Below, piece after piece: positions 55,673-63,045 of a stretch of DNA of 64,000 bases (its first letter is position 1; each line of letters begins with the position of its first letter). The notes under the pieces are model-generated. The model did no database searches. It had not been told where the DNA came from and saw nothing but the letters and a program-made list of their open reading frames with translations. The position numbers and the translations under genes were made by a program. The DNA is taken from contig NZ_KB894766.1 in assembly GCF_000374625.1 (NCBI RefSeq), positions 1 through 64,000 on the forward strand, written 5' to 3'. Origin of the DNA: Allobrachymonas chironomi DSM 19884. Its GTDB lineage: Bacteria > Pseudomonadota > Gammaproteobacteria > Burkholderiales > Burkholderiaceae_C.

Positions 55673-57553
55673 ATGGCTTTGATTACCCTGTTGAACGCGC
55701 ATCTGGCTTTCGGCCATGTGGCCCTGCTCGATGGCGCAGATTTTTCCCTGGAACCCGGTGAGCGTGTCGGTCTGATTGGCCGCAACGGTGCCGGCAAGTC
55801 CTCGCTGCTGCGCATTCTGGGCGGGCTGGAGCAGGCCGATGATGGCCAGCTGCAGCTGCAACAGGGCGTGCGCGTGGTGTACGTGGCGCAGGAGCCGCTG
55901 CTGGATCCGCAGCACACGGTGTTCGAAGCGGTCAGCGCCGGCCTGGCCGAAGTGCTGGAGCTGCGCGAACGCTATCTGCAAACCACCGACACCCACACGC
56001 TGGACCAGCTGCAGGGCCGCATCGAGGCGCTGGACGGCTGGACCTGGGAGCAGCGTGTGGAAGAAACCCTGCAACGCCTGCGCCTCGACGGTGCCGCCAC
56101 CGTGGGCGATCTTTCCGGCGGTACGCGCAAGCGCGTGGCGCTGGCGCAGGCGCTGGTGACACGTCCCGACGTGCTGCTGCTGGACGAGCCGACCAACCAC
56201 CTGGACATGGATTCCATCCTCTGGCTGGAAGATCTGCTGAAGAATTTCCGCGGCAGCGTAGTCACCATCAGCCACGACCGCGCCTTTCTCGATGCCGTCT
56301 GTACCCGCATCATCGAGCTGGATCGCGGCCACTTGACCAGCTACCCCGGCAACTTCGCCCAGTACCAGTTGCTCAAGGAAGAGCAGCTGGCGCAGGAAGC
56401 CGTGATCAACGCCCGTGCCGACAAGCTGCTGGCACAGGAAGAAGTCTGGATCCGCAAGGGAGTGGAAGCGCGCCGCACGCGCAGCCAGAGCCGCGTGTCC
56501 CGCCTGCACCAGCTGCGCGATGCGCGGGCCCAGCGACGCGAGGCCGTGGGCCGCGTGCGGCTGGACGTGGACAGCGGCATGCCCAGCGGCAAGATCGTGG
56601 CCGAGCTGAAGCAGGTCGGCAAGTCCTATGGCGATCGCGTCATCGTGCGTGATTTCAGCGCCACCATCCTGCGCGGCGACAAGGTCGGCCTGATCGGTGC
56701 CAATGGTGCCGGCAAGACCACGCTGCTGAAGCTGATCCTGGGCGAGATCGCGCCGGACACCGGCAGCGTGCGCCAGGGGGCCAATCTGCAGGTCGCCTAC
56801 TTTGACCAGATGCGCGCCAGCATCGACCTGGATGCCACGCTGGAAGATTTCATCAGCCCCGGCAGCGAATGGATCGAGATCGGCAGCCGCAAGCAGCACG
56901 TCAAAAGCTATCTGGGCGATTTCCTGTTCAGTCCGGCGCGCGCCGCCTCGCCGGTGCGCAGCCTGTCCGGCGGCGAACGCAACCGCCTGCTGCTGGCACG
57001 CCTGTTTGCGCGCCCGGCCAACGTGCTGGTGCTGGACGAGCCGACCAACGACCTCGATATCGATACGCTGGAGCTGCTGGAAGAGCTGCTGCAGAGTTAC
57101 GAGGGCACGGTGTTCCTGGTCAGCCACGACCGCGAATTCCTGGACAACGTGGTCACCAGCACCATCGTCAGCGAGGGCGATGGCCGCTGGCGCGAATACG
57201 AAGGCAGCGTGCAGGACTGGCTGACGCAATCCCAGCGCGCGGCCGAACTGAACCGTCCCCCCGAAGCCAAAACGGCCCCGAAGCCGGCCACCACCGAAGC
57301 GGCTGCCCCTGCCGCACCGCGCGGCGGCAAGCGCAAGCTCAGCTACAAGGAGCAGCGCGAGCTCGACGCCCTGCCGGCGCTGATCGAATCGCTGGAATCC
57401 GAGCAAGCCACGATCCAGGCCGAACTGGCCGATGGCACGCTCTACAGCAGCAATCTGGAACGCGCGCTGGCGCTGCAGGCACGGGATACCGAAATCGAGG
57501 ACGCCCTGATGACCGCGCTGGAGCGCTGGGAAATCCTCGGCGAGATCGGCTGA
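55673..57553 (+). CDS. uup: ABC-F ATPase Uup
   Basis: Cytosolic ABC-F protein (626 residues) acting on DNA or ribosomes. Two ATPase domains: Walker A GRNGAGKSS (37-45) with LSGGTRKR and LLLDEPTNHLDM, and Walker A GANGAGKTT (about 343) with LSGGERNR and LVLDEPTNDLDI. The linker (about 240-310) is basic and coiled. The C-terminal coiled coil after a Pro/Ala/Lys stretch (KRKLSYKEQRELDALPALIE) is the DNA-binding domain that separates Uup from EttA. ATG 55673 fits the family. Confidence 0.95.
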   Translation: MALITLLNAHLAFGHVALLDGADFSLEPGERVGLIGRNGAGKSSLLRILGGLEQADDGQLQLQQGVRVVYVAQEPLLDPQHTVFEAVSAGLAEVLELRERYLQTTDTHTLDQLQGRIEALDGWTWEQRVEETLQRLRLDGAATVGDLSGGTRKRVALAQALVTRPDVLLLDEPTNHLDMDSILWLEDLLKNFRGSVVTISHDRAFLDAVCTRIIELDRGHLTSYPGNFAQYQLLKEEQLAQEAVINARADKLLAQEEVWIRKGVEARRTRSQSRVSRLHQLRDARAQRREAVGRVRLDVDSGMPSGKIVAELKQVGKSYGDRVIVRDFSATILRGDKVGLIGANGAGKTTLLKLILGEIAPDTGSVRQGANLQVAYFDQMRASIDLDATLEDFISPGSEWIEIGSRKQHVKSYLGDFLFSPARAASPVRSLSGGERNRLLLARLFARPANVLVLDEPTNDLDIDTLELLEELLQSYEGTVFLVSHDREFLDNVVTSTIVSEGDGRWREYEGSVQDWLTQSQRAAELNRPPEAKTAPKPATTEAAAPAAPRGGKRKLSYKEQRELDALPALIESLESEQATIQAELADGTLYSSNLERALALQARDTEIEDALMTALERWEILGEIG

Positions 57554-57569
57554 TACACGGAGCACAGCC

Positions 57570-59165
57570 ATGCCGCCGCGCCCGCACCTCCGGACATCAC
57601 GCCAGCCGCGCTGGCTGCTGGCGCTGCTGCTCGGCCTGTTGCTGGCACTGGGCGGTTGTGGCTCGCTGCCGGCCAATGACCAGCAGTCGCCCTCCCATGC
57701 CCTGCCGATCAGCCAGGCCACCACGCTGGGACGGCTCGCCAGCCAGTTGCGCCAGCAGTCCGGTAGCCGACAGGACACCGGCTTCCGCCTGCTCGGCAGT
57801 GCCGATACCGCCTTTGCCGCCCGGCTTGCGCTGACCCGGCAGGCCGAACGCACGCTGGACCTGCAGTATTACGCCATCCATGCCGATGCCTCGACGCGCG
57901 AATTGCTGGCGGCTGTACGCGATGCTGCCGAACGCGGCGTGCGGGTGCGCATCCTGCTGGACGACTTCAACACCCAGGGCCCGGATGCCCGGGTGCTGCA
58001 GCTGGTCTTCGTGCCCGGCGTGGAAATCCGCCTGTTCAACCCGATCCGCGGTCCGCGCAGCAACGGCTTTCTGCGCATCCTCAGTTCGCTGCACGATTTC
58101 AAGCGCATGCAGCACCGCATGCACAACAAGCTGTTCCTGGCCGACAATGCCTTCGGCATCACCGGCGGCCGCAATCTGGGCGATGTCTATTTCGGCCAGG
58201 GGGATCGCAGCAATTTCATCGACCTCGACGTGATAGCCACCGGCCGGCAGGTACGCGCCATGTCGGCCAGTTTCGACAAGTACTGGAACAATCCGCTGGC
58301 CTACCCGGTGGAAACGCTGTTGAGCAAGAAGGAGATTGCCGCCCTGACGCCAGCCTCCGACGCTGATCCGGTACCGGACAACCACGGCGTCGGCCCGTTG
58401 ACGCCGGAACCGGCTGCGCGCCATTTCCCGGCCCCCATGAATCTGGCCGCGCAGAACTGGATCTGGGCACCCAGCGTACTGCTGAGCGACAGCCCGGCCA
58501 AGCTGGACCCGGAAGACGAGAGCAGCAACGACAGCCCGACCGTGGTCGAGGGCCTGCTGGACATGATGCAGCAGGCACGCCAACGGGTCGTGATTGTGTC
58601 ACCCTATTTCGTGCCCGGCGACAAGATGATGGAGCGCTTTGCCGAACTGCGCCAGCGTGGCGTGGAGATCGTGGTACTGACCAATTCGCTGTCGTCCACC
58701 GATGCGGCCTTTGCGCATATCGGCTATGCACGCTACCGCAAACGCCTGCTGCAGCTGGGCGTGCAACTCTACGAGATGAAAGCCCTGCAGGAAAGCTCGG
58801 TGCGCTCGGCCTTCGGCTCCTCCGGTTCGCCCAGCCGTGCCAGCCTGCACTCCAAGCTGGTGATCGTTGATGGCCGCATCCTGAGCATCGGCTCCATGAA
58901 CCTGGACCTGCGCTCCAAGCTGCAGAACACCGAGGTGGCCCTGATCATCCGCAGCCGTGCGCTGTCGGAACAGATCATCCAGCGCATGCAGCCGCTGCTC
59001 GACAACGGCACCTGGAAAGTGCTGCAGCAGCCCGATGGCAGCCTGCTGTGGCAGATGCAGCCCCCCGGCAGCGGACCCGACCAATTCCAGGATCCCGACT
59101 CCAGCGTACTTTTGCGCTCCATTCTGTGGATTATTTCCCCTTTGGCACCCGACGAACTGCTCTGA
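57570..59165 (+). CDS. Phospholipase D-family lipoprotein (ClsC-like)
   Basis: A 531-residue protein with a lipobox (LALGGC, Cys30) and two HKD active sites: HNKLFLADNAFGITGGRN (His185) and HSKLVIVDGRILSIGSMN. The layout matches ClsC/YmdC cardiolipin synthases and related periplasmic phosphatidyltransferases; exact product is not provable here. It lies 16 nt after uup and probably shares its message. Confidence 0.9.
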   Translation: MPPRPHLRTSRQPRWLLALLLGLLLALGGCGSLPANDQQSPSHALPISQATTLGRLASQLRQQSGSRQDTGFRLLGSADTAFAARLALTRQAERTLDLQYYAIHADASTRELLAAVRDAAERGVRVRILLDDFNTQGPDARVLQLVFVPGVEIRLFNPIRGPRSNGFLRILSSLHDFKRMQHRMHNKLFLADNAFGITGGRNLGDVYFGQGDRSNFIDLDVIATGRQVRAMSASFDKYWNNPLAYPVETLLSKKEIAALTPASDADPVPDNHGVGPLTPEPAARHFPAPMNLAAQNWIWAPSVLLSDSPAKLDPEDESSNDSPTVVEGLLDMMQQARQRVVIVSPYFVPGDKMMERFAELRQRGVEIVVLTNSLSSTDAAFAHIGYARYRKRLLQLGVQLYEMKALQESSVRSAFGSSGSPSRASLHSKLVIVDGRILSIGSMNLDLRSKLQNTEVALIIRSRALSEQIIQRMQPLLDNGTWKVLQQPDGSLLWQMQPPGSGPDQFQDPDSSVLLRSILWIISPLAPDELL

Positions 59166-59228
59166 ACCCTGCGAAAAGCATGTCGAATGCGCTAGAATGA
59201 TGGCTTCACTGCACGGCAAGTGCAGTAC

Positions 59229-59304
59229 GCCGACTTAGCTCAGTTGGTAGAGCAACGCACTCGTAACGCGTAGGTCGCCAGTTCGATCCCGGCAGTCGGC
59301 ACCA
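59229..59304 (+). tRNA. tRNA-Thr (anticodon CGT)
   Basis: 76 nt with encoded CCA: acceptor GCCGACT/AGTCGGC, D-arm, anticodon loop CTCGTAA (anticodon CGT, reading ACG), T-arm GCCAG-TTCGATC-CCGGC. Its last 15 nt before ACCA recur at 60729, so it is an integration target whose function survived insertion. Confidence 0.96.
59286..59300 (+). repeat. Candidate attL (tRNA-Thr 3' end)
   Basis: ATCCCGGCAGTCGGC inside the tRNA-Thr gene, repeated exactly at 60729-60743. Confidence 0.7.
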
Positions 59305-59341
59305 GGCAACGGTTTTTGATATCCAACAATGACCGCAAAAA

Positions 59342-59373
59342 GGCCACTTCCCACTAGGAAGTGGCCTTTTTTT
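59342..59373 (+). terminator. Terminator after tRNA-Thr
   Basis: GGCCACTTCC-CACTA-GGAAGTGGCC followed by seven T residues. Confidence 0.9.
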
Positions 59374-59397
59374 GTCCAAAGTGGTCCGGTAAGCCAC

Positions 59398-59562
59398 ATG
59401 AACACCAGCACCATTCTGCATGAAGCGGACTTCCATACCGACCACATCAATGCCCAGCTGGCGCACCAGAAGCAGCGGGTGAAGCTCATGAACTGGTGGG
59501 GCAACTACGTGGACAACTGCACCAGGGACAAGAGCATCTCACTGCCCAGGCGCACGGCCTGA
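59398..59562 (+). pseudogene. P4-type tyrosine integrase, C-terminal remnant
   Basis: An open stretch of 54 residues. TILHEADFHTDHINAQLAHQ matches the end of the catalytic domain of P4-type (DUF4102) integrases, and RVKLMNWWGNYVDNC matches their tail (MMQWWADYLD). The segment normally between, with the catalytic Tyr (VRAAYNRAEY), is missing, so an internal deletion has occurred as well as loss of everything upstream. It abuts tRNA-Thr, where such integrases sit. Non-functional. Recognition is by remembered motif. Confidence 0.6.
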
Positions 59563-59659
59563 AATCGGTTTGTACCCTGACCATTGTTAAAACAGGCGAC
59601 ACAAGGTGCACATGGCGCAGGCGGGATCAGGACGATCCTTGCCAATCGACATTGAGCAC

Positions 59660-60121
59660 TCAGGCAGGCAATTCGTCGCAATCTTCAATGGTGCTTTCCC
59701 AGCCTTTATTTGATTCCTGGATGATGATCTTCTGGTTTGCCAGCCGTTCGACTTGATTGGTACGCTCCATGGCGCGGCGAATCGGCACATTCCCATCGGC
59801 ATGAGCCGCATAGAGCAGACGCACCAACTTGTCCGCCCAGCGGGGCACCTTGCCGCTTTTTTCCCATCGGGCAACACTTTGTGCATCAACCCCCAGATGA
59901 TGGCCAAGCGCAGCTTGTGAAGCCAGCATGCCCGCACTGCGCACAAAGCGGAATTCCACGCCTGTCAGATGACTGTGCTTGCGGGTGAGCGCCAGACAGA
60001 CGGCTTTGGTCAGTCCCTCCTGATCGTGAATGGCCACAGCTTCGCCAAAGCGCGTCTGACGCACTTCGTATCCATTGGCAAGCCACACATTGCGCAGGCC
60101 GCCGTCCTTGTACTGCATCAT
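59660..60121 (-). CDS. HTH regulator, likely antitoxin partner
   Basis: A 153-residue protein. The N-terminal YKDGGLRNVWLANGYEVRQTRFGEAVAIHD pattern and the central helix-turn-helix (ALGHHLGVDAQSVARWEKSGKVP) are typical of HTH proteins (MqsA/HigA-like) encoded beside DUF4258 proteins. It lies 2 nt after the DUF4258 gene, with AAGGA inside the junction. Toxin-first order as in higBA suggests it neutralises the neighbour and represses their promoter. ATG 60121 or 60118 may be the start. Confidence 0.75.
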   Translation of the reverse strand: MMQYKDGGLRNVWLANGYEVRQTRFGEAVAIHDQEGLTKAVCLALTRKHSHLTGVEFRFVRSAGMLASQAALGHHLGVDAQSVARWEKSGKVPRWADKLVRLLYAAHADGNVPIRRAMERTNQVERLANQKIIIQESNKGWESTIEDCDELPA

Positions 60122-60123
60122 GG

Positions 60124-60432
60124 CTATTCCTTCGTAATGTCGATCACGGTCACGATGACCAAATCAGGTGCGGGATACTCCACGTTCACCACCACCGCCA
60201 CGTTCATGCCTGCCACATAGCGAACCATCCGGCAGTTGAGCCCAGCGTGCTTGATGTCCGGTTCTGGCTGGATGGCTATCTTCCCCCTCAGTAGCACGTC
60301 AAACGCCATGGAGCGGTTCACATGCCGCTTGCGCATCTGCTTTTCTGCATGGCCGGTAAACACCACATTGGCGCTATCTGCGGCCATCCTGCGGATGTGC
60401 TTTTCAAGTTGGGAGATGCTGGGATCGGCCAC
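60124..60432 (-). CDS. DUF4258 protein, putative toxin
   Basis: A 102-residue protein. FTGHAEKQMRKRHVNRSMAFDVLLRG is the DUF4258 core (HAxxxMxxR), followed by RYVAGMNVAVVVNVE and IVTVIDI strands. DUF4258 proteins have a small RelE/HicA-like alpha-beta fold and often pair with HTH proteins; toxicity is inferred. Start is GTG 60432, directly behind a palindromic promoter region. Together with the HTH gene it fills the islet in tRNA-Thr. Confidence 0.75.
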   Translation of the reverse strand: MADPSISQLEKHIRRMAADSANVVFTGHAEKQMRKRHVNRSMAFDVLLRGKIAIQPEPDIKHAGLNCRMVRYVAGMNVAVVVNVEYPAPDLVIVTVIDITKE

Positions 60433-60440
60433 TCTTTACC

Positions 60441-60453
60441 TATCATTTTGATA
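60441..60453 (-). promoter_or_regulatory. Palindrome at the DUF4258-HTH promoter
   Basis: TATCA-TTT-TGATA, 9 nt upstream of the DUF4258 start, in an AT-rich stretch that also holds ATGATCAT. Placement fits an autoregulatory operator of a toxin-antitoxin pair. Confidence 0.45.
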
Positions 60454-60728
60454 GATGATCATACCGGATAAGGTACACCATGGCAATCTTCGTGGCGTCC
60501 CATTGGCCCTCTTTGGGCATTCCACTACACTGGAAAACATGCAGACAGTCCATGCGCAATGCATGGACGACGATCTGCCAGCCCCAGCCGGGAAGTAGCT
60601 ATCCCGGCCATGGCAACCTGTTGCAGACCATCTACAGGGTACAAATAGGGGCAGCGACAAGATTTGTTGGAAGATGACAAATGCAGCACCCATCATCAAT
60701 AAAATCAATAACTTATTTAACTGTCTCT
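60454..60728. other. Non-coding part of the islet
   Basis: About 275 nt with lower GC toward its right end (AATAAAATCAATAACTTA). It contains the hairpin GTCCATGC-GCAAT-GCATGGAC (60548-60568) and CCGGG-AAGTAGCTAT-CCCGG (60589-60607). Short open frames here resemble no family I know. Confidence 0.4.
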
Positions 60729-60743
60729 ATCCCGGCAGTCGGC
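60729..60743 (+). repeat. Candidate attR
   Basis: Exact 15-bp copy of the tRNA-Thr 3' end (ATCCCGGCAGTCGGC); the adjoining base differs (C instead of ACC). Confidence 0.7.
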
Positions 60744-60771
60744 CAGTTTCCCACCAGGAGCTGGCCTTTTT
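60741..60771 (+). terminator. Terminator-like hairpin at the islet's right border
   Basis: GGCCAG...CTGGCC stem (60741-60746 with 60761-60766) followed by five T residues. Layout and sequence resemble the terminator after tRNA-Thr, so it is probably the ancestral tRNA terminator displaced by the insertion. Confidence 0.75.
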
Positions 60772-60901
60772 GTTGCCTGAAAAACAGGCGCCCGTCCCGC
60801 ACTTATTCGCCTTTGTGACATCCTGATGGCTGTCACGATCCCGCGGCGCAGCCTACAATCATTGCAACAAGCGCCCCGCAGCAGGAACACAAGGAGCCCC
60901 C

Positions 60902-62095
60902 ATGAAGAGCTGGCAATTCGCCAACCGCGCAGCCGCCATGACGCCGTCCATCATCCGCGAGATTCTCAAGGTGACGGAGCGTCCGGACATCATCAGCTTT
61001 GCTGGCGGGCTGCCCTCGCCCCAGGCGTTTCCGGTGCAGGAGTTCCGCGAGGCCTTCGACAAGGTGATGAGCGAGCATCCGCGTGCAGCCTTGCAGTACT
61101 CTTCCAGCGAAGGCTACGCCCCGTTGCGCGAATGGGTGGCGGCCTCGCTGCCCTGGCCGGTGCATCCGGATCAGGTGCTGATCACCACCGGCAGCCAGCA
61201 GGCGCTGGACCTGGTCGGCAAGGTCATGCTCGACATGGGCAGCCGCGTCATGACGCAGACCCCGACCTATCTGGGCGCGCTGCAGGCTTTCTCCGTATTC
61301 GAGCCGGAAGTGATCGGCCTGCCCAACGATGACCAGGGCGTGCAGATTGCCACGCTGGAACGCGAACAACTGCGCTACGGCGCGCGCTTTCTCTACCTGC
61401 TGCCGACCTTCCAGAACCCGACCGGCCTGACGCTGCCGACCAGCCGCCGCGAGGAGCTGGCCAGTTCGCTGCACGCGCTCGGGCTGCCGCTGGTGGAAGA
61501 CAACCCCTACGGCGAACTCTGGTTCGACAACCCGCCGCCTGCCCCCATCAGCAGCCTGCTGCCGGAACAAAGCCTGTACCTGGGCTCGTTCTCCAAGGTG
61601 CTGGCACCGGGCCTGCGTCTGGGTTTTATCGTCGCTCCGGCGCATGTCTACCCCAAACTGCTGCAAGCCAAACAGGCTGCCGACCTGCACAGTCCGACGC
61701 TGAACCAGCGCCTAGCCTACGAAGTGCTGGCCCGCCCCGGCTTTCTGGACGGCCATCTGCAACGCACGCGCCAGCTCTATCGTGACCAGTGCCAGGCGAT
61801 GCTGGACGCGCTGCGTCGCCACATGCCCGAAGGCGTGACCTGGAACGTGCCGCGCGGTGGCATGTTCCTGTGGCTGCGCCTGCCCGAAGGCCTGGACAGC
61901 ACGCACATGCTGCCGCTGGCAGTGCAGCACGGCGTGGCCTATGTGCCCGGCGCGGCGTTCTACGACACCGGTGCCGATGTGCGCACCCTGCGCCTGAGCT
62001 TTGTCACGGCCAGCATGGAAGAGATCGATCAGGGCATCGCCCAGCTGGCACGTACCGTGAACGAGGCGCTGGAGACGCGCCGCTCAGCCAGCTGA
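60902..62095 (+). CDS. PLP-dependent aminotransferase (class I/II, 2-aminoadipate-type)
   Basis: A 397-residue aminotransferase of the MocR-like/LysN branch without an HTH domain. ISFAGGLPSPQAFP at the N-terminus, TTGSQQALDLVGK, PTFQNPTGLTL (Asn contacting PLP), EDNPYGELWF and the Schiff-base Lys in SFSKVLAPGLRLGF are all present. Members act on 2-aminoadipate, branched-chain or aromatic amino acids; the substrate is not decidable. ATG 60902 follows AAGGAGCCCC. Its 3' end overlaps the creatininase gene by 12 nt. Confidence 0.92.
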   Translation: MKSWQFANRAAAMTPSIIREILKVTERPDIISFAGGLPSPQAFPVQEFREAFDKVMSEHPRAALQYSSSEGYAPLREWVAASLPWPVHPDQVLITTGSQQALDLVGKVMLDMGSRVMTQTPTYLGALQAFSVFEPEVIGLPNDDQGVQIATLEREQLRYGARFLYLLPTFQNPTGLTLPTSRREELASSLHALGLPLVEDNPYGELWFDNPPPAPISSLLPEQSLYLGSFSKVLAPGLRLGFIVAPAHVYPKLLQAKQAADLHSPTLNQRLAYEVLARPGFLDGHLQRTRQLYRDQCQAMLDALRRHMPEGVTWNVPRGGMFLWLRLPEGLDSTHMLPLAVQHGVAYVPGAAFYDTGADVRTLRLSFVTASMEEIDQGIAQLARTVNEALETRRSAS

Positions 62096-62911
62096 ATCGC
62101 GCAGGGTATCGGCCGGCAGCCGGTCGATTTCCTGCAGCAGGCTGGCCAGGCCCTGGCCGACCGCTTCCAGCAGCGCCTGCCCCTTGGCGGCGCTGGCCTG
62201 CGTGGCCTTGCCAGCCGCGCCGTCTGGGTGGTAGTCCTGCATTTGCCAGGCCAGCTTGGCGCTGCGGCCATTGCCCAGAATCGGAAAATGCCCGGCGCGG
62301 TATTCGGAGCTGCTGGCAAAATCGCGGATCGCCTCATTGCGCACCAGCTCCGGGTGCAGCGCCTGCATCAGGCTGGTTTCGGTCGCGCCGGCATGGATGC
62401 CGAAGCGGTGCTCGTGATCGTCAAATGCGGCACCGGCCGAACCCAGCGGCAGGTTGAACCAGCTGCAGCTGTAGACCAGCATGCCAAGACGCGCCCGCAG
62501 GTCGCGCGCCACCACATCGAGCAGGCCGACATTGCCGCCGTGCGTGTTGAACAGCACCAGCTTGCGCACACCGCTGGCGTGCACGCACTCGGCGATTTCG
62601 GTCCAGAGCCGGATCACGGTCTCGGCCCTGAGCGTGAGCGTGCCGGCAAATGCCGTGTGTTCCGGGCTGTAGCCGATCGCCTGCGTGGGCAGGAACAGCG
62701 CCGGCAAGTCCTGCGGCAGCCAGGGCAGCGTGGCCTGCAGCATGCCGTCGGCCAGCGCCGTATCCACGCACAGCGGCAGATGCGGCCCATGCTGCTCAAT
62801 CGCCGCTACCGGCAACACGGCGATGGCGCGGTCCTTGTCGAGCCGGGCAAAATCGGCACTGACCCAATCGGCCCAGAAGCGGGGAAATGCGGAAATGGCG
62901 GGAACTTGCAT
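62084..62911 (-). CDS. Creatininase-family amidohydrolase
   Basis: A 275-residue protein. VLPVAAIEQHGPHLPLCVDT has the Glu and His and the Asp of the creatininase metal site, and LFNTHGGNVGLLD and HAGATETSLM supply further ligands. The family includes creatininases and deformylases of redox cofactors such as MftE; which one applies is unclear. Convergent with the aminotransferase. A promoter shared with the divergent DsbD-like gene would lie within 62912-63045. Confidence 0.88.
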   Translation of the reverse strand: MQVPAISAFPRFWADWVSADFARLDKDRAIAVLPVAAIEQHGPHLPLCVDTALADGMLQATLPWLPQDLPALFLPTQAIGYSPEHTAFAGTLTLRAETVIRLWTEIAECVHASGVRKLVLFNTHGGNVGLLDVVARDLRARLGMLVYSCSWFNLPLGSAGAAFDDHEHRFGIHAGATETSLMQALHPELVRNEAIRDFASSSEYRAGHFPILGNGRSAKLAWQMQDYHPDGAAGKATQASAAKGQALLEAVGQGLASLLQEIDRLPADTLRDSAG

Positions 62912-63045
62912 GCCTGCATGATACCGAAAGCGCTATCGCTGCACAGGCCTTTGTCGGCCGGTTGCCTGCCGCAGCATGCCAGACGCGATAATGGTTTGCC
63001 CGATACCCGGCCTGTCCCCGGACCGGCTGTGACTACCCAGATTCC

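Larger units (their letters stand above)
59286..60743. mobile_element. Eroded integrative islet in tRNA-Thr
   Basis: About 1.44 kb between two copies of a 15-bp tRNA-Thr 3' segment. It holds an integrase C-terminal remnant right next to the tRNA, an HTH protein, a DUF4258 protein and about 290 nt of low-GC DNA. tRNA 3' ends are the standard target of P4-type integrases. With no complete integrase it should no longer move. Confidence 0.65.

Noticed and set aside
60436-60708. Minus-strand 90-codon frame in the islet
   Set aside because: It covers hairpins and AT-rich DNA, has no ribosome site, and shows no family features.
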